A stretch of DNA of 64,000 nucleotides. It comes from JANNBN01 sp031430595. GTDB taxonomy: Bacteria > Actinomycetota > Acidimicrobiia > Acidimicrobiales > JANYDT01. A program made the position numbers and the translations under genes. This document shows, piece after piece, positions 1 to 9,334 of this stretch; the stretch's first letter is position 1; the number at the start of each line of letters is the position of its first letter. The DNA is taken from contig JANPBU010000024.1 of assembly GCA_031430595.1 (NCBI GenBank), positions 56,109 to 120,108 of the forward strand. Reading direction: 5' to 3'. The notes beneath the pieces were generated by a model that saw only the letters and a program-made list of their open reading frames with translations, was not told where the DNA came from and did no database searches.

Positions 1-1
1 G

Positions 2-187
2 GCCCAGGTGAGCGACTCCTTCGGCCCAGAAGCGGCTATGCGAGTTCGTATCCAGTACGGTGGTTCAGCCAAGTCGGGAAATGCCGCGGAGCTCATGGGT
101 CAACACGACATCGATGGTCTGTTGGTCGGTGGGGCCAGCCTCGACCCCGATGAGTTCGCCAAAATCATCCAGGCCTCGCGTCCCTGA
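2..187 (+). CDS. tpiA: Triosephosphate isomerase, C-terminal fragment
   Basis: The window opens inside this gene, so only the last 61 residues are present. They carry the phosphate-binding end of the TIM barrel: YGGSAKSGNAAELM, followed by DIDGLLVGGASLDPDEF, which is diagnostic of triosephosphate isomerase. The enzyme interconverts dihydroxyacetone phosphate and glyceraldehyde 3-phosphate in the cytoplasm. The catalytic His and Glu lie upstream of the window. In many actinobacteria tpiA is followed directly by secG; here a three-gene peptide transporter set lies between them. Confidence 0.93.
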   Translation, partial: AQVSDSFGPEAAMRVRIQYGGSAKSGNAAELMGQHDIDGLLVGGASLDPDEFAKIIQASRP

Positions 188-344
188 TCGACGTGTCGAG
201 TTAACCCGATTCATCGCTCGCTGGCGAGATAAGTGGCGTTTGTCATGTTGTTTCCATCGTTGACTGCTAAATTAAGCGGAAAATCGCCAGCGTGACTCGA
301 CTCTGAGGCCCTGCGCGACTTGACCCAGGAGAGAGACCGCAATT

Positions 345-2078
345 ATGCAGAAATCAGTTCAACGAAAGGCGCTCGTAGTTGGGCTTGTGGGCGTACTCGC
401 TCTAACAGGCACGGCGAACGCTGCCACGAAAAAGAAGGCAAAGGCGAAGGCCACCACCATCGCTAAGACAGTTGCCGCGCCAGTAACCACTGCTGCTGCC
501 GCTCCCACCACCCTCGCAGCCGCTGCTGGCAGTGCAACCTGTTCAAAAATCGGTGGAACGTTCCGAGACGGCTGGAACTTCGCCGCTTCCGACTCCACCC
601 ACTATGACCCAGGCTTGACCACCGAACTTATCGGTGCGCAGGTCAATAACATGATCTTCGACGGCCTTACGCGGGTCAACGCCCTGACAAACAAGGTCCA
701 GGCCGACGTTGCCGAGTCATACAGCGCCAATGCTGCAGCGACCGTCTGGACGTTCAAAATCCGTAAAGGTGTGAAGTTCAGCAATGGTGAAGACGTTCTG
801 CCATCAACGTTCAAGAAGAGCTGGGAGCGTAACGTTGCACCTAGCTTTGGCTCAGAATACGCGTCATTGGCCAACATCATTGACGGTTACGACGCCATCG
901 CACTAGGAAAGGCCAAAGAACTGAACATCGTGGCCGACGATGCCACGATGACGCTTACGGTAAATCTCAAGTCCCCGTACGGTTTGTTCGCAAACATCGT
1001 GACCCACAACTTCTTCTTCCCGCTTCCTAAGCAAGCATTCGAGTTAGGTGCCGATTGGGAGACCAAGGGCCAGATCGTCGGAAACGGGGCTTTCAAACTC
1101 GAAAAGCACGTCCAAGATCAGTCCGCTCGATTGGTGCGGAACGAAACCTACTTCGGTGGCATATACGGCCAAAAGGCCTGCCTCGATGCTGTCGAGATGA
1201 AGGTGTCGAAAGACCCGCTTGTTGCGTACAACGATTTCCTGGCCGGAAACACTGATGGTGGTCCAATTCCAATCGGCAAGTGGAAGGAAGCGACCGCTAA
1301 GTACACTGACCGTGCGGCACCTCCAACGCTGTCAATCGGCTACCTCGGTTTCAACTGGAATGACAAGACGGTCGGTGGTTTCGCCAACACCAAGCTTCGT
1401 CAGGCGATTCAAGCTTCGATCGACCGCGATCAAATCATTGAAGTCATCAATCAGGGTTCAGTGAAGGCCGCTCTTGGGATTACTCCACCCGGTATCGCAG
1501 GTTACAAAGCTGGTTTGTCGAAGAACCCAGCCAACTCTAAGGCCGACAAGGCTCTGGCCAAGAAGTTGTTCGACGAGTGGTCGAATGGTAAAAACACCCC
1601 AAAAATTGAGTACCACTTCCGCAATAACTCGGCTGCCGTGGCATTTGCCCAGCTTCTACAGGCCCAGGTCAAAGATGCCATTGGTCTCGAACTTGTACTT
1701 AAGCCCGAAGTACCCCGTGGGTTCTTCTCACGACTGGGTACTGAAAACTACCAAATGTTCCAAAGTGGTTGGATCTTTGACTACAACGGTTATGACAATG
1801 GTATGAACGAATTGTTCCAAACGAACGACGATGTATCAAACAACTCGACTGACTTCTCGGTCGCTCAGTTCGACAAGTTGGTCACCGCTGCTAAGTCCGA
1901 GGGAGACCCAGCTAAGTCCGCTGCTCTCTTTAACCAGGCGGAGGCTTTGCTTCTTGACAGCGCAATCGTGATTCCAACCACCTGGGGTCGCAACCAAAAT
2001 GTTGTGAACGAAAAAGTTGGAACCTACCCAGTTACGGCATTCGGCTTTGCCGAATTCGCTTTGGTAACAATGAAGTAA
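345..2078 (+). CDS. Oligopeptide ABC transporter substrate-binding protein (family 5)
   Basis: A 577-residue extracytoplasmic solute-binding protein of the SBP_bac_5 family, which captures peptides (less often other solutes) for an ABC importer. A Sec signal peptide ends near residue 26. It is followed by a Lys/Ala/Thr-rich linker to about residue 65 and then the binding domain, with GVKFSNGEDV around residue 145 and DRDQIIEVINQG as family-typical stretches. A clear AGGAG lies 13 bases before the ATG. There is no lipobox cysteine after the signal, which is unusual for a Gram-positive binding protein. It is the first gene of a set with two permeases but no ATPase genes of its own; the DppD/DppF pair downstream may serve both systems. 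Confidence 0.9.
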   Translation: MQKSVQRKALVVGLVGVLALTGTANAATKKKAKAKATTIAKTVAAPVTTAAAAPTTLAAAAGSATCSKIGGTFRDGWNFAASDSTHYDPGLTTELIGAQVNNMIFDGLTRVNALTNKVQADVAESYSANAAATVWTFKIRKGVKFSNGEDVLPSTFKKSWERNVAPSFGSEYASLANIIDGYDAIALGKAKELNIVADDATMTLTVNLKSPYGLFANIVTHNFFFPLPKQAFELGADWETKGQIVGNGAFKLEKHVQDQSARLVRNETYFGGIYGQKACLDAVEMKVSKDPLVAYNDFLAGNTDGGPIPIGKWKEATAKYTDRAAPPTLSIGYLGFNWNDKTVGGFANTKLRQAIQASIDRDQIIEVINQGSVKAALGITPPGIAGYKAGLSKNPANSKADKALAKKLFDEWSNGKNTPKIEYHFRNNSAAVAFAQLLQAQVKDAIGLELVLKPEVPRGFFSRLGTENYQMFQSGWIFDYNGYDNGMNELFQTNDDVSNNSTDFSVAQFDKLVTAAKSEGDPAKSAALFNQAEALLLDSAIVIPTTWGRNQNVVNEKVGTYPVTAFGFAEFALVTMK

Positions 2079-2094
2079 GGTCACAACGATGTTG

Positions 2095-2130
2095 AGGGTC
2101 GCAGTCGTGAGTTTTTGCGATTGCGGCCCT
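2095..2130 (+). promoter_or_regulatory. Intergenic hairpin between binding protein and permease
   Basis: An imperfect stem (AGGG/CCCT, CGCA/TGCG, TCG/CGA) encloses a T-rich loop in the short gap between the binding-protein and permease genes. Such hairpins often stabilise the upstream message or reduce read-through, so that binding protein is made in excess of permease. The role here is inferred. Confidence 0.5.
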
Positions 2131-2146
2131 TCATCCTTTCCTCATT

Positions 2147-3151
2147 ATGGGCTCATTTATCCTCCGTCGCCTCGGCCAAACTATCTTCGTAGTTTGGGGC
2201 GCTCTGTCATTAACATTTTTGTTATTCGTCGCAACACCTGGAAGCGCGCTTGACGAACTCGGCGGAGGTGGGCGAAATATAGATTCGCAAGTTAAGGCGA
2301 ACATCACGAAAAACTATGGGCTTGATAAGCCATTGCCCGTTCAGTACTTGATTTTCTTTAAGAATCTTGGAAAGTGGAATCTTGGCGAAGGCACTGCTTC
2401 CCCCAATAACGGGAAATCAGTTAATTCTCTGCTGACTGAGCGTCTTGGCAACAGTCTTCGCTTGGCGTTCTGGGGCATCCTCATCGAAGCAACGGTCGGA
2501 ATTGTTATCGGAGTCGTTTCTGCCGTAAAACGAAACAGCCCGGTTGACTACGTCTCCAGCTTTGGCGCGCTGGCACTGTCAGGAATTCCTGTGTTCGTAT
2601 TGGGTATCTTGTTGCAGTACCTACTTGGCGTTAAATTCAATCAGTGGCACTTTCCGCAATGGGCCAAATTTCCTATTCAAGGTATTCCTTCCAAATGGTG
2701 GGGGCCAATCCCGATTTCGAGTGACTGGAAGAAGGTAGTGCTGCCAGCCTTCACGATCGCCAGTGTGAGTACCGGAGTGCTCACCCGAATCTCTCGAAGC
2801 TCCCTTCTTGAAGTGCTGCGGGCTGATTACATGCGCACGGCGCGAGCCAAAGGCCTCTCGGAGCGGCGGGTCATCTTGAAGCACGGTCTCCGCAATTCGC
2901 TCATCCCAGTCGTCACAACATTGGGTATTGACCTGGGTGTTGCGTTCGGTATTGCGCCCCTTACGGAAACGGTCTTTAACTGGCCGGGGCTCGGTTCGGC
3001 CATAACCGGAGCGGCGAGCAGCCAAGACATTCCTGTAGCACTCGGCCTACTCATACCTGTGGTGTTAGCGATCGCAATCCTGTCACTACTCGTCGATATT
3101 GCATTCGCCTACCTTGATCCAAGAGTACGGGTAACGGGAGGACGGGCATGA
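2147..3151 (+). CDS. Oligopeptide ABC transporter permease, DppB type
   Basis: A 334-residue inner-membrane permease of the BPD_transp_1 family. It starts GSFILRRLGQT, the typical N-terminus of DppB/OppB, with the first transmembrane helix directly after. The large loop contains NYGLDKPLPVQY. The EAA motif that docks to the ATPase is near residues 225-245 (DYMRTARAKGLSERRV). The end DPRVRV is characteristic. It overlaps the next permease gene by four bases (ATGA), so the two are translationally coupled and should form a heterodimeric channel. Confidence 0.92.
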   Translation: MGSFILRRLGQTIFVVWGALSLTFLLFVATPGSALDELGGGGRNIDSQVKANITKNYGLDKPLPVQYLIFFKNLGKWNLGEGTASPNNGKSVNSLLTERLGNSLRLAFWGILIEATVGIVIGVVSAVKRNSPVDYVSSFGALALSGIPVFVLGILLQYLLGVKFNQWHFPQWAKFPIQGIPSKWWGPIPISSDWKKVVLPAFTIASVSTGVLTRISRSSLLEVLRADYMRTARAKGLSERRVILKHGLRNSLIPVVTTLGIDLGVAFGIAPLTETVFNWPGLGSAITGAASSQDIPVALGLLIPVVLAIAILSLLVDIAFAYLDPRVRVTGGRA

Positions 3152-4080
3152 ACGCTCCAGACCAAATTGATCAAAGCAAACTTCTTGATGAGGGTTTTGA
3201 CCCGATTCCCTTCAATCCCCGCAAAGATACGTGGCGGCGATTCCGTCGAAACAAAGCGGCAATGCTTGGGGCCTTGTGGGGCATTACCCTCGCCGTTGTG
3301 GCCGTCATCGGCCCGGTGATTCAACGCTACGACCCAACGAAACTTGACCTCAATCTCAATCCTGACGGAACGCTTGGCTGCACCCTGAAGGGCCCGACCA
3401 AAGAGCATTGGCTCGGGTGTGACCTTCTCGGGCGCGATCTTTGGAGTCGAGTGGTCAACGGGGCACGAATCTCTATGACGATCGCATTATCGACGCTCGT
3501 CGTTTCGTTGGTCATTGGGCTGGTGCTGGGGGCGGTCGCTGGTTACTCAGGCGGACGGGCCGAAACGATCATCATGCGACTCAACGATGTGTTCTCTGCG
3601 GTTCCGTACTTCGCAGTGATCCTCGCCTTCACGTCCACGTTCGGTAACTCGATTCTTCCGTTGGCGGCAGCCATCGTGACGATTGGGTGGATGTCGACCG
3701 CTCGTCTGTTTCGAAGCAGTGTGTTGCAGATCAATAATCTTGACTACGTCGAGGCGGCGCGCGCGTCAGGTCTGACCACGTTTCAGATACTTCGACACCA
3801 CATAGCTCCTAACGCTATTCAGCCGATTATCGCGTCGGTTGGTGCGTCAATCGGCGGGGCGATTCTTAGCGAGGCGGTGTTCTCATTTTTGGGCATCGGT
3901 TTACTTCCGCCCACACCCTCATGGGGCGTTATGGTCGGCGAGGCGCGCGACTACATCACAACCAGCCCGCACCTCTTTTTCGTCCCGGCCGGGGCATTGT
4001 TGATCACGACCCTTGCCTTCACCTTTATGGGTGACGGGATACGCGATGCCCTCGACCCCAAACTGCGCGGCATCGCTTGA
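3148..4080 (+). CDS. Oligopeptide ABC transporter permease, DppC type
   Basis: A 310-residue permease of the DppC/OppC family. An N-terminal cytoplasmic stretch ending in DTWRRFRRNKAAM precedes the first membrane helix. A periplasmic loop has the family-typical GCDLLGRDLWSRVV. The EAA loop is YVEAARASGLTTFQIL, and the C-terminus GDGIRDALDPKLRG is diagnostic. It partners with the DppB-type permease upstream. No ATPase follows; the next gene is secG. Confidence 0.92.
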   Translation: MNAPDQIDQSKLLDEGFDPIPFNPRKDTWRRFRRNKAAMLGALWGITLAVVAVIGPVIQRYDPTKLDLNLNPDGTLGCTLKGPTKEHWLGCDLLGRDLWSRVVNGARISMTIALSTLVVSLVIGLVLGAVAGYSGGRAETIIMRLNDVFSAVPYFAVILAFTSTFGNSILPLAAAIVTIGWMSTARLFRSSVLQINNLDYVEAARASGLTTFQILRHHIAPNAIQPIIASVGASIGGAILSEAVFSFLGIGLLPPTPSWGVMVGEARDYITTSPHLFFVPAGALLITTLAFTFMGDGIRDALDPKLRGIA

Positions 4081-4221
4081 GCAAGAACAACGTTCCATTG
4101 CCCGACCGGCGGTCTGAGCCACTGCCGTTTCGGTGACCTAACCAATTACAGCGAACTGCTAGCGTTCAGCTAACGCATTTGGCAATTCAGCAAGTGATTT
4201 GCCCCGGAAGGACCCCGTTTC

Positions 4222-4452
4222 ATGCTTACTACCCTCATTGCTGTCATCAACGTTGCCTCGGCACTGGCGATGATTGTTCTCGTGCTGTTGCACTCAGGCC
4301 GAGGTGGAGGGTTGTCAGACATGTTTGGTGGCGGCGCTGCTAGCGCCGCGGCCGGGTCAACCGTTGTAGAACGAAACCTCGATCGTTTAACGATCATTGC
4401 CGGAATGACCTGGATTTTTACTGTGGTCATCCTGGCGCTTCGTTTGCAGTAG
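4222..4452 (+). CDS. secG: Preprotein translocase subunit SecG
   Basis: A 76-residue membrane protein with two transmembrane segments (about residues 3-23 and 54-74). The loop has the SecG signature LLHSGRGGGLSDMFGGG. SecG is the small subunit of the SecYEG channel and helps SecA-driven export. A GGAAGGACC Shine-Dalgarno sequence lies upstream of the ATG. secG commonly follows tpiA in actinobacteria; the position between two peptide transporter sets suggests that one set was inserted into the old tpiA-secG junction. Confidence 0.93.
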   Translation: MLTTLIAVINVASALAMIVLVLLHSGRGGGLSDMFGGGAASAAAGSTVVERNLDRLTIIAGMTWIFTVVILALRLQ

Positions 4453-4524
4453 CCCTCGACGTTTCGGCCGTCCTTCCATGCATCAACCCTTACTCACCAC
4501 CACTAACTCCAACCCGGAGGTTTT

Positions 4525-6150
4525 ATGAAGCGATCTTTCCGAATCGCAGCTGGGTCAGCGATTGCGCTGTCTCTCGTGGGCGCAACCGTGCTCTCGAATA
4601 CCGCTCAAGCTGCTCAATCCAAAAGCTCAGTATTCGTCGACTTGCAAAACTTTGCTGCCGGCGAGCCTGACCATCTTGATCCACGAACTACCGGCACCCT
4701 TACCGGTGCCCAGGTAGCCATCCTGGTGTTCGACAGCCTCACCGACACTGATGTCTCCGGCAAGCTTGTTCCCGCTGCAGCCACCAAATGGACTACCGCT
4801 GACAGCGGCAAAACTTGGGTATTCACCTTGAAGAAGGGCGCCAAGTTCTCGAACGGCGAACTTGTTACCCCGAGCCACTTTGCCAACACCTGGATCAACA
4901 CCATGTCGGCCGGTCTTGCTTCAGAGGTTGCCTACCACTCGTATTTCATCGACGGTTTCCAAGCCTGGAACGAAGGCAAGGGCCCGAAGCCCACTTCAGT
5001 TGTTCCTGACGACAAGAAGAACACGCTTACCGTCACGATGGCTAAGCCGTACCTCAGCTTCCCGGAAGTTGCCTCACATCCGGTGTTCTCACCGATGATC
5101 AAGGCTAACTGGAACGAACCAGGCAAGCTTGACGCCACTGCGACCAAGCTGGTTGGTAACGGCCCGTACAAGTTCAAGAAGAACGCAACGTTGCAGGCCG
5201 GTGGCGAAGTTGTCATCGTCAAGAACGACAAGTACACCGGTAAGAAGCCAACGCTGTCTGAGATTCAATTCAAGATCTCGAAGGATCAGTCTGCGGCCTA
5301 CAACCTGTTCGAATCCGGCCAAGGTAACAGTGCTTCGATTCCTGGTGGCGGCTACAAGGCTGCCATCGCTAAGTACGGCGACCAGGGCACCGGAACCGTT
5401 CTCGGTACCGACTACTGGGCCTTCAACTGGGAAGATCCGGTTGTTGGTGGAGCTAAGAATCAAAAACTGCGACTTGCGATCGTTAAGGCAATCGACCGAG
5501 CTCAGCTCTCAGAAACCATCTACCAGGGTCAGCGCAAGCCAACCGATCAGCTCGTACCTAAGGGTATCCCCGGTTACCGCACGGGCCTCGGCCTAGGTGT
5601 TGCTCGTGACCTCGTTGCTGCCAAGAAGGCGTTCGACGAATGGAAAGCTGCCGGCAACGAACTCAAGGAACCAATTCGTTTGTCGTACAACGAAGGCGCA
5701 AACTGGGACAAGGTAGCTACGATTTTCGTTGGCAACCTAAAAGAAATCGGTATCGACGCGAAGCTTGATCCGTACCCAGCCGACGGCACGTACTTCACCA
5801 AAATGCGTAAGGGTCAGGGCCAAATCGTTCGCGCAGGTTGGTTCGCTGACTACGTGTTGTACGACAACTTTGTGTTCCCGTTGCTGCATAAGGCGTCAAT
5901 TGACGGTGACAACCTTGCTCGTTACAACAGCGACAAGTACTCGGGTTTGGTAGACAAGGCACGAGCCACACCAGATAAGGCTGCTGCCGCCGACATTTAT
6001 GCCGAAGCAGAAAAGGTCGCTTTGACGGAAGATGCAGTCATCTTCCCAACGGTCAACCGTGCCAACAACTATGTCTTCACCCCGAATGTGAAGAATCTGA
6101 AGATCACACCACTGGGCTTCGTTCTCTACAACGAGATCACGCTGGGTTAA
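4525..6150 (+). CDS. Oligopeptide ABC transporter substrate-binding protein (family 5)
   Basis: A 541-residue SBP_bac_5 protein, related to the one at 345-2078 but clearly diverged. A Sec signal (KRSFRIAAGSAIALS to TAQA, cleaved near residue 29) is followed directly by the binding domain, with no linker and no lipobox cysteine. GAKFSNGELV, a late DRAQLSETIYQG and a WFADY stretch are typical of peptide-binding homologues. GGAGG sits just upstream of the start. It heads a complete five-gene transporter operon (binding protein, two permeases, two ATPases). Two strong hairpins separate it from the first permease gene. Confidence 0.9.
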   Translation: MKRSFRIAAGSAIALSLVGATVLSNTAQAAQSKSSVFVDLQNFAAGEPDHLDPRTTGTLTGAQVAILVFDSLTDTDVSGKLVPAAATKWTTADSGKTWVFTLKKGAKFSNGELVTPSHFANTWINTMSAGLASEVAYHSYFIDGFQAWNEGKGPKPTSVVPDDKKNTLTVTMAKPYLSFPEVASHPVFSPMIKANWNEPGKLDATATKLVGNGPYKFKKNATLQAGGEVVIVKNDKYTGKKPTLSEIQFKISKDQSAAYNLFESGQGNSASIPGGGYKAAIAKYGDQGTGTVLGTDYWAFNWEDPVVGGAKNQKLRLAIVKAIDRAQLSETIYQGQRKPTDQLVPKGIPGYRTGLGLGVARDLVAAKKAFDEWKAAGNELKEPIRLSYNEGANWDKVATIFVGNLKEIGIDAKLDPYPADGTYFTKMRKGQGQIVRAGWFADYVLYDNFVFPLLHKASIDGDNLARYNSDKYSGLVDKARATPDKAAAADIYAEAEKVALTEDAVIFPTVNRANNYVFTPNVKNLKITPLGFVLYNEITLG

Positions 6151-6188
6151 GAGTAGAAACGTGAATGTGGAAGGCAGTCTTCAGGCCG

Positions 6189-6235
6189 CTGCCTGACAGG
6201 CAGTCGGGGGGTCTCTTTTTCAGAGGCCCCCCACA
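6189..6235 (+). promoter_or_regulatory. Tandem hairpins (attenuator-like) after the binding-protein gene
   Basis: Two adjacent structures lie between the binding-protein and permease genes. The first is a perfect palindrome CTGCCTG-A-CAGGCAG (6189-6203). The second is a G6/C6 stem with a T-rich loop (6206-6232). The second stem is very stable, but no T-run follows it, so partial termination or 3'-end protection of the binding-protein message is more likely than a full stop. Confidence 0.6.
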
Positions 6236-6323
6236 TTTGCATGTTTGTCTGATCGACTAGTGATTGTTTTGCCCGTAACCGTTCGTTTGTGATTCATCTT
6301 CTGCAATAAAAGGCCGCTGCTGT

Positions 6324-7322
6324 ATGGGTTCGTATCTTTTGAAACGCCTTGGATTGACGCTCATCACCGTTTGGGGCGCACTCACGATCATGTTCGTGTT
6401 ACTCATCGTGATGCCAGGCGATGCCGTCAGTGCCAAGTCTGGTGAGAAGGCTGTCGGGGCGGCGATCGAAAACAACATCCGGGTCAAGTACGGCCTCGAT
6501 AAGCCCCTCGTTGTTCAGTACGCGAAATACTGGGAGAACCTTGTCCAAGGTGACCTTGGGTATTCGGTGCAAAACGACAAGTCAGTCAACCAACTCCTCA
6601 GCGAGACCGCCCAAAACAGCGGCAGGCTAGTGGTATGGGGCGGCATCGTTCAGATTTTTGGTTCGCTCGCCTTAGGGTTTCTGTCAGCTGCCCGTCGAAA
6701 CTCAGTGTTCGATCGGCTCACGTCTTTTTTGAGCATTGCGGCGCAGGCAATTCCGGTATTCGTCACCGGTTTGTTGTTCCAGGTTTTTTTTGGCGTGATT
6801 CCAAACCAGGCGACCAGCAAATTCTTTAAGCCGTTTGTTTTTTATGGCTTTCTACCGTCTGAGTGGCGGTTCTTCATTTTCCCGAAAGACAACTGGAAGA
6901 CCTATGTGCTTCCGGCGGTTGCTGTCGGTATCGTAAATATGGCGTTTTTGGCTCGGCTGCTACGTTCATCAATGCTCGAAGTTATTCGCGCTGATTATCT
7001 GCGTACTGCGAAAGCAAAAGGGTTGGCTCCAGGGCGGGTGTTATTGAAGCACGCACTTCGTAACGCGCTTATTCCTTGGGTTACCGCTGCGTCCCTTTCA
7101 TTGGTCGAGATTTTTGGGATTGCCGTCCAAACCGAGTTTGTGTTCGGTATCAGTGGGATCGGCTCTCAAATCGCCGAGTCAGCCCAAATTCAAGATACCG
7201 CCCCCGTGCTTGGCCTCACGTCGATTGTTGTCCTAGCGACCGCGCTTACGATGTTGCTCGTTGATTTGAGCTATTCGTTGTTAGATCCCCGCATCCGTGT
7301 TGGCGATAAGGCTGTCGCATGA
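6324..7322 (+). CDS. Oligopeptide ABC transporter permease, DppB type
   Basis: A 332-residue DppB-type permease, similar in layout to the one at 2147-3151: N-terminal GSYLLKRLGLTLIT, then KYGLDKPLVVQYAKYW in the first loop, an EAA loop DYLRTAKAKGLAPGRV, and the C-terminal LLDPRIRVGD. It should form the channel with the DppC-type protein whose gene overlaps its stop by four bases. The two permease sets in this window appear to be paralogues. Confidence 0.92.
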   Translation: MGSYLLKRLGLTLITVWGALTIMFVLLIVMPGDAVSAKSGEKAVGAAIENNIRVKYGLDKPLVVQYAKYWENLVQGDLGYSVQNDKSVNQLLSETAQNSGRLVVWGGIVQIFGSLALGFLSAARRNSVFDRLTSFLSIAAQAIPVFVTGLLFQVFFGVIPNQATSKFFKPFVFYGFLPSEWRFFIFPKDNWKTYVLPAVAVGIVNMAFLARLLRSSMLEVIRADYLRTAKAKGLAPGRVLLKHALRNALIPWVTAASLSLVEIFGIAVQTEFVFGISGIGSQIAESAQIQDTAPVLGLTSIVVLATALTMLLVDLSYSLLDPRIRVGDKAVA

Positions 7323-8284
7323 GTGACTCTCAGACCCCCGGTCAGGCAACGGAACTGCGTTCTGATTCTGCCAGCGCCGTCCTGAAGACTGCGACCAGCG
7401 TCGGCGATGATCTTCCTGAGCAATTGTCGAGTTGGCAAGACAGCCGCCAGCGGTTCTTCAAAAACAAGACGGCTGTAGTTGGCTTGTTCATTCTTGCGGT
7501 TCTGTTGGTTATTGCAGTCGTTGGTCCGTTCATTTACAACGGCGACTACCGCGCCGCTCGAAACCTTCCGGATATCATCAACGGCCCTGAACGCCCCGGG
7601 TCACCCTACGGTATCTTCGGAACTGATTCGCTTGGCCGAAACCTGTGGCACCGGGCAGTTCGCGGCGTCGGTATTTCGCTGCGCCTTGCCGTTGTTGTTG
7701 CCTTTGCCGGCACAATTCTCGGCATGCTGTTCGGTGGCCTCGCCGGATATCTTGGGGGTTGGGTCGATAATGTCATCAGCCGGATCATCGAAATGTTTTA
7801 CGCGATTCCATATGTGTTGGTTGGTATTGCCGCGATCACCATTTTCGGCCCAAGTTTCTGGACCGTCTTTTTTACCTTGGTTGCGACCGGGTGGCTATCA
7901 ACCGCCCGGCTGTTTCGAGCGTCGGTGCTACAGATTCGATCTCAGGACTACATCGAGGCAGCCCGATCAACGGGCGCGTCAACCAAACGTGTGTTGATGG
8001 CGCATGTTGTTCCAAACGGCCTTCCACCAATTATCGTTTCGATTGCATTTTCGATCTCAGGCGCAATTCTGTCTGAATCGATTTATTCGTTCCTTGGAAT
8101 TGGTTTCATTGAACCAACGCCGTCGCTTGGCGTGATGATCCGTGATGCACGCGGACAATTTCAGACGTATCCTCACTTGTTGTTTCTGCCCGGTGGTTTG
8201 CTTGTGCTGTTAACCCTCGCGATCGTGTTTGTCGGTGACGGCCTACGCGACGCCCTAGACCCTAAAATGCGTGGAGTGGACTAA
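7319..8284 (+). CDS. Oligopeptide ABC transporter permease, DppC type
   Basis: A 321-residue DppC-type permease with a longer cytoplasmic N-terminus (about 50 residues) than its paralogue at 3148. The periplasmic loop has FGTDSLGRNLWHRAV, the EAA motif is YIEAARSTGASTKRVL, and the end GDGLRDALDPKMRG is diagnostic. It is coupled to the upstream permease by an ATGA overlap and followed immediately by the first ATPase gene. Confidence 0.92.
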   Translation: MSDSQTPGQATELRSDSASAVLKTATSVGDDLPEQLSSWQDSRQRFFKNKTAVVGLFILAVLLVIAVVGPFIYNGDYRAARNLPDIINGPERPGSPYGIFGTDSLGRNLWHRAVRGVGISLRLAVVVAFAGTILGMLFGGLAGYLGGWVDNVISRIIEMFYAIPYVLVGIAAITIFGPSFWTVFFTLVATGWLSTARLFRASVLQIRSQDYIEAARSTGASTKRVLMAHVVPNGLPPIIVSIAFSISGAILSESIYSFLGIGFIEPTPSLGVMIRDARGQFQTYPHLLFLPGGLLVLLTLAIVFVGDGLRDALDPKMRGVD

Positions 8285-9334
8285 ATGCCTGCGTCCGGTG
8301 AAGTTCTTTTATCTGTTCGTGATCTGCGCACGTACTTTCATACCGACGGCGGCGTGGTTCGTGCCGTAGACGGTGTCTCGTTCGACATTCACAAGGGTGA
8401 GGTGCTCGGCATTGTCGGTGAGTCTGGTTCTGGCAAGTCTGTAACGGCCATGTCGATCCTCGGGCTGATTCCTATTCCGCCGGGAAAAATTGAATCAGGT
8501 GAAATTCTTTGGAAGGGCCAAGATTTGCTGACGCTGCCAGATAAGGCACTTCGCAAGATTCGTGGCGGGCAGATCTCCATGATTTTCCAAGATCCAATGT
8601 CATCGCTTAATCCGGTGTACACGATTGGCAATCAAATCGAGGAAATGATTCGTACCCATCAAGATATGTCGAAGAAGGCTGCGCACATTAAGGCCATCGA
8701 GATGCTTGGTTTGGTTGGTATTCCTCGACCATCGGAACGGGTCGACGATTACCCGCATCAGTTCTCGGGTGGGATGCGCCAACGGGCGATGATTGCCATG
8801 GCGTTGGCATGCGAACCCGAGCTGTTGATCTGTGACGAACCAACCACAGCACTTGACGTCACGGTGCAGGCACAGGTGCTTGAAGTGATTGAGAATTCGG
8901 CTCGCCAATTGGGCGCTGCGATCTTGTTGATTACCCATGACCTTGGTGTGGTGGCTGGCCTCACCGACCGAGTCATGGTCATGTACGGCGGCCAGGTGGT
9001 TGAAAAGGCTGAGGTCGACGACCTGTACTACCGGCCCCGAATGCCCTACACCTGGGGGTTGCTTGAGTCGATTCCTAGGGTTGACCAGTTGGGTGGCGGA
9101 CGCTTGCACCCCATCCCAGGCCAACCCCCGTTGATGAGCCGTCCACCTGCTGGGTGTCGTTTTTCGCCGAGGTGTACGTACGTTATCGACGCCTGTACCT
9201 CTTCAGTCCCGGAATTGATTGCCGTCCACGGTTCCGGTGACGATCACGATGCTCGGTGTGTCCGTGTCGCCGAACCCGGTTTCGCTGGCAACGCACCAAC
9301 CTTTTTGACCGACGCAATCAAGGATCCAGCATGA
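8285..9334 (+). CDS. Oligopeptide ABC transporter ATPase, DppD type
   Basis: A 349-residue cytoplasmic ATPase. Walker A is GESGSGKS (near residue 45), the ABC signature is FSGGMRQRAMIAMAL, and Walker B is LLICDEPTTALD. The C-terminal oligo_HPY extension has GCRFSPRCTYVIDAC, the cysteine cluster found in DppD/DppF ATPases. Its start follows the permease stop directly, and it overlaps the next ATPase gene by four bases. It should form a heterodimer with the DppF-type protein and could also energise the ATPase-less set at 345-4080. Confidence 0.93.
   Translation: MPASGEVLLSVRDLRTYFHTDGGVVRAVDGVSFDIHKGEVLGIVGESGSGKSVTAMSILGLIPIPPGKIESGEILWKGQDLLTLPDKALRKIRGGQISMIFQDPMSSLNPVYTIGNQIEEMIRTHQDMSKKAAHIKAIEMLGLVGIPRPSERVDDYPHQFSGGMRQRAMIAMALACEPELLICDEPTTALDVTVQAQVLEVIENSARQLGAAILLITHDLGVVAGLTDRVMVMYGGQVVEKAEVDDLYYRPRMPYTWGLLESIPRVDQLGGGRLHPIPGQPPLMSRPPAGCRFSPRCTYVIDACTSSVPELIAVHGSGDDHDARCVRVAEPGFAGNAPTFLTDAIKDPA

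Noticed and set aside
60..263. Open frame on the plus strand at the left edge
   Set aside because: It overlaps the tpiA 3' end in another frame and has no ribosome-binding site or domain.
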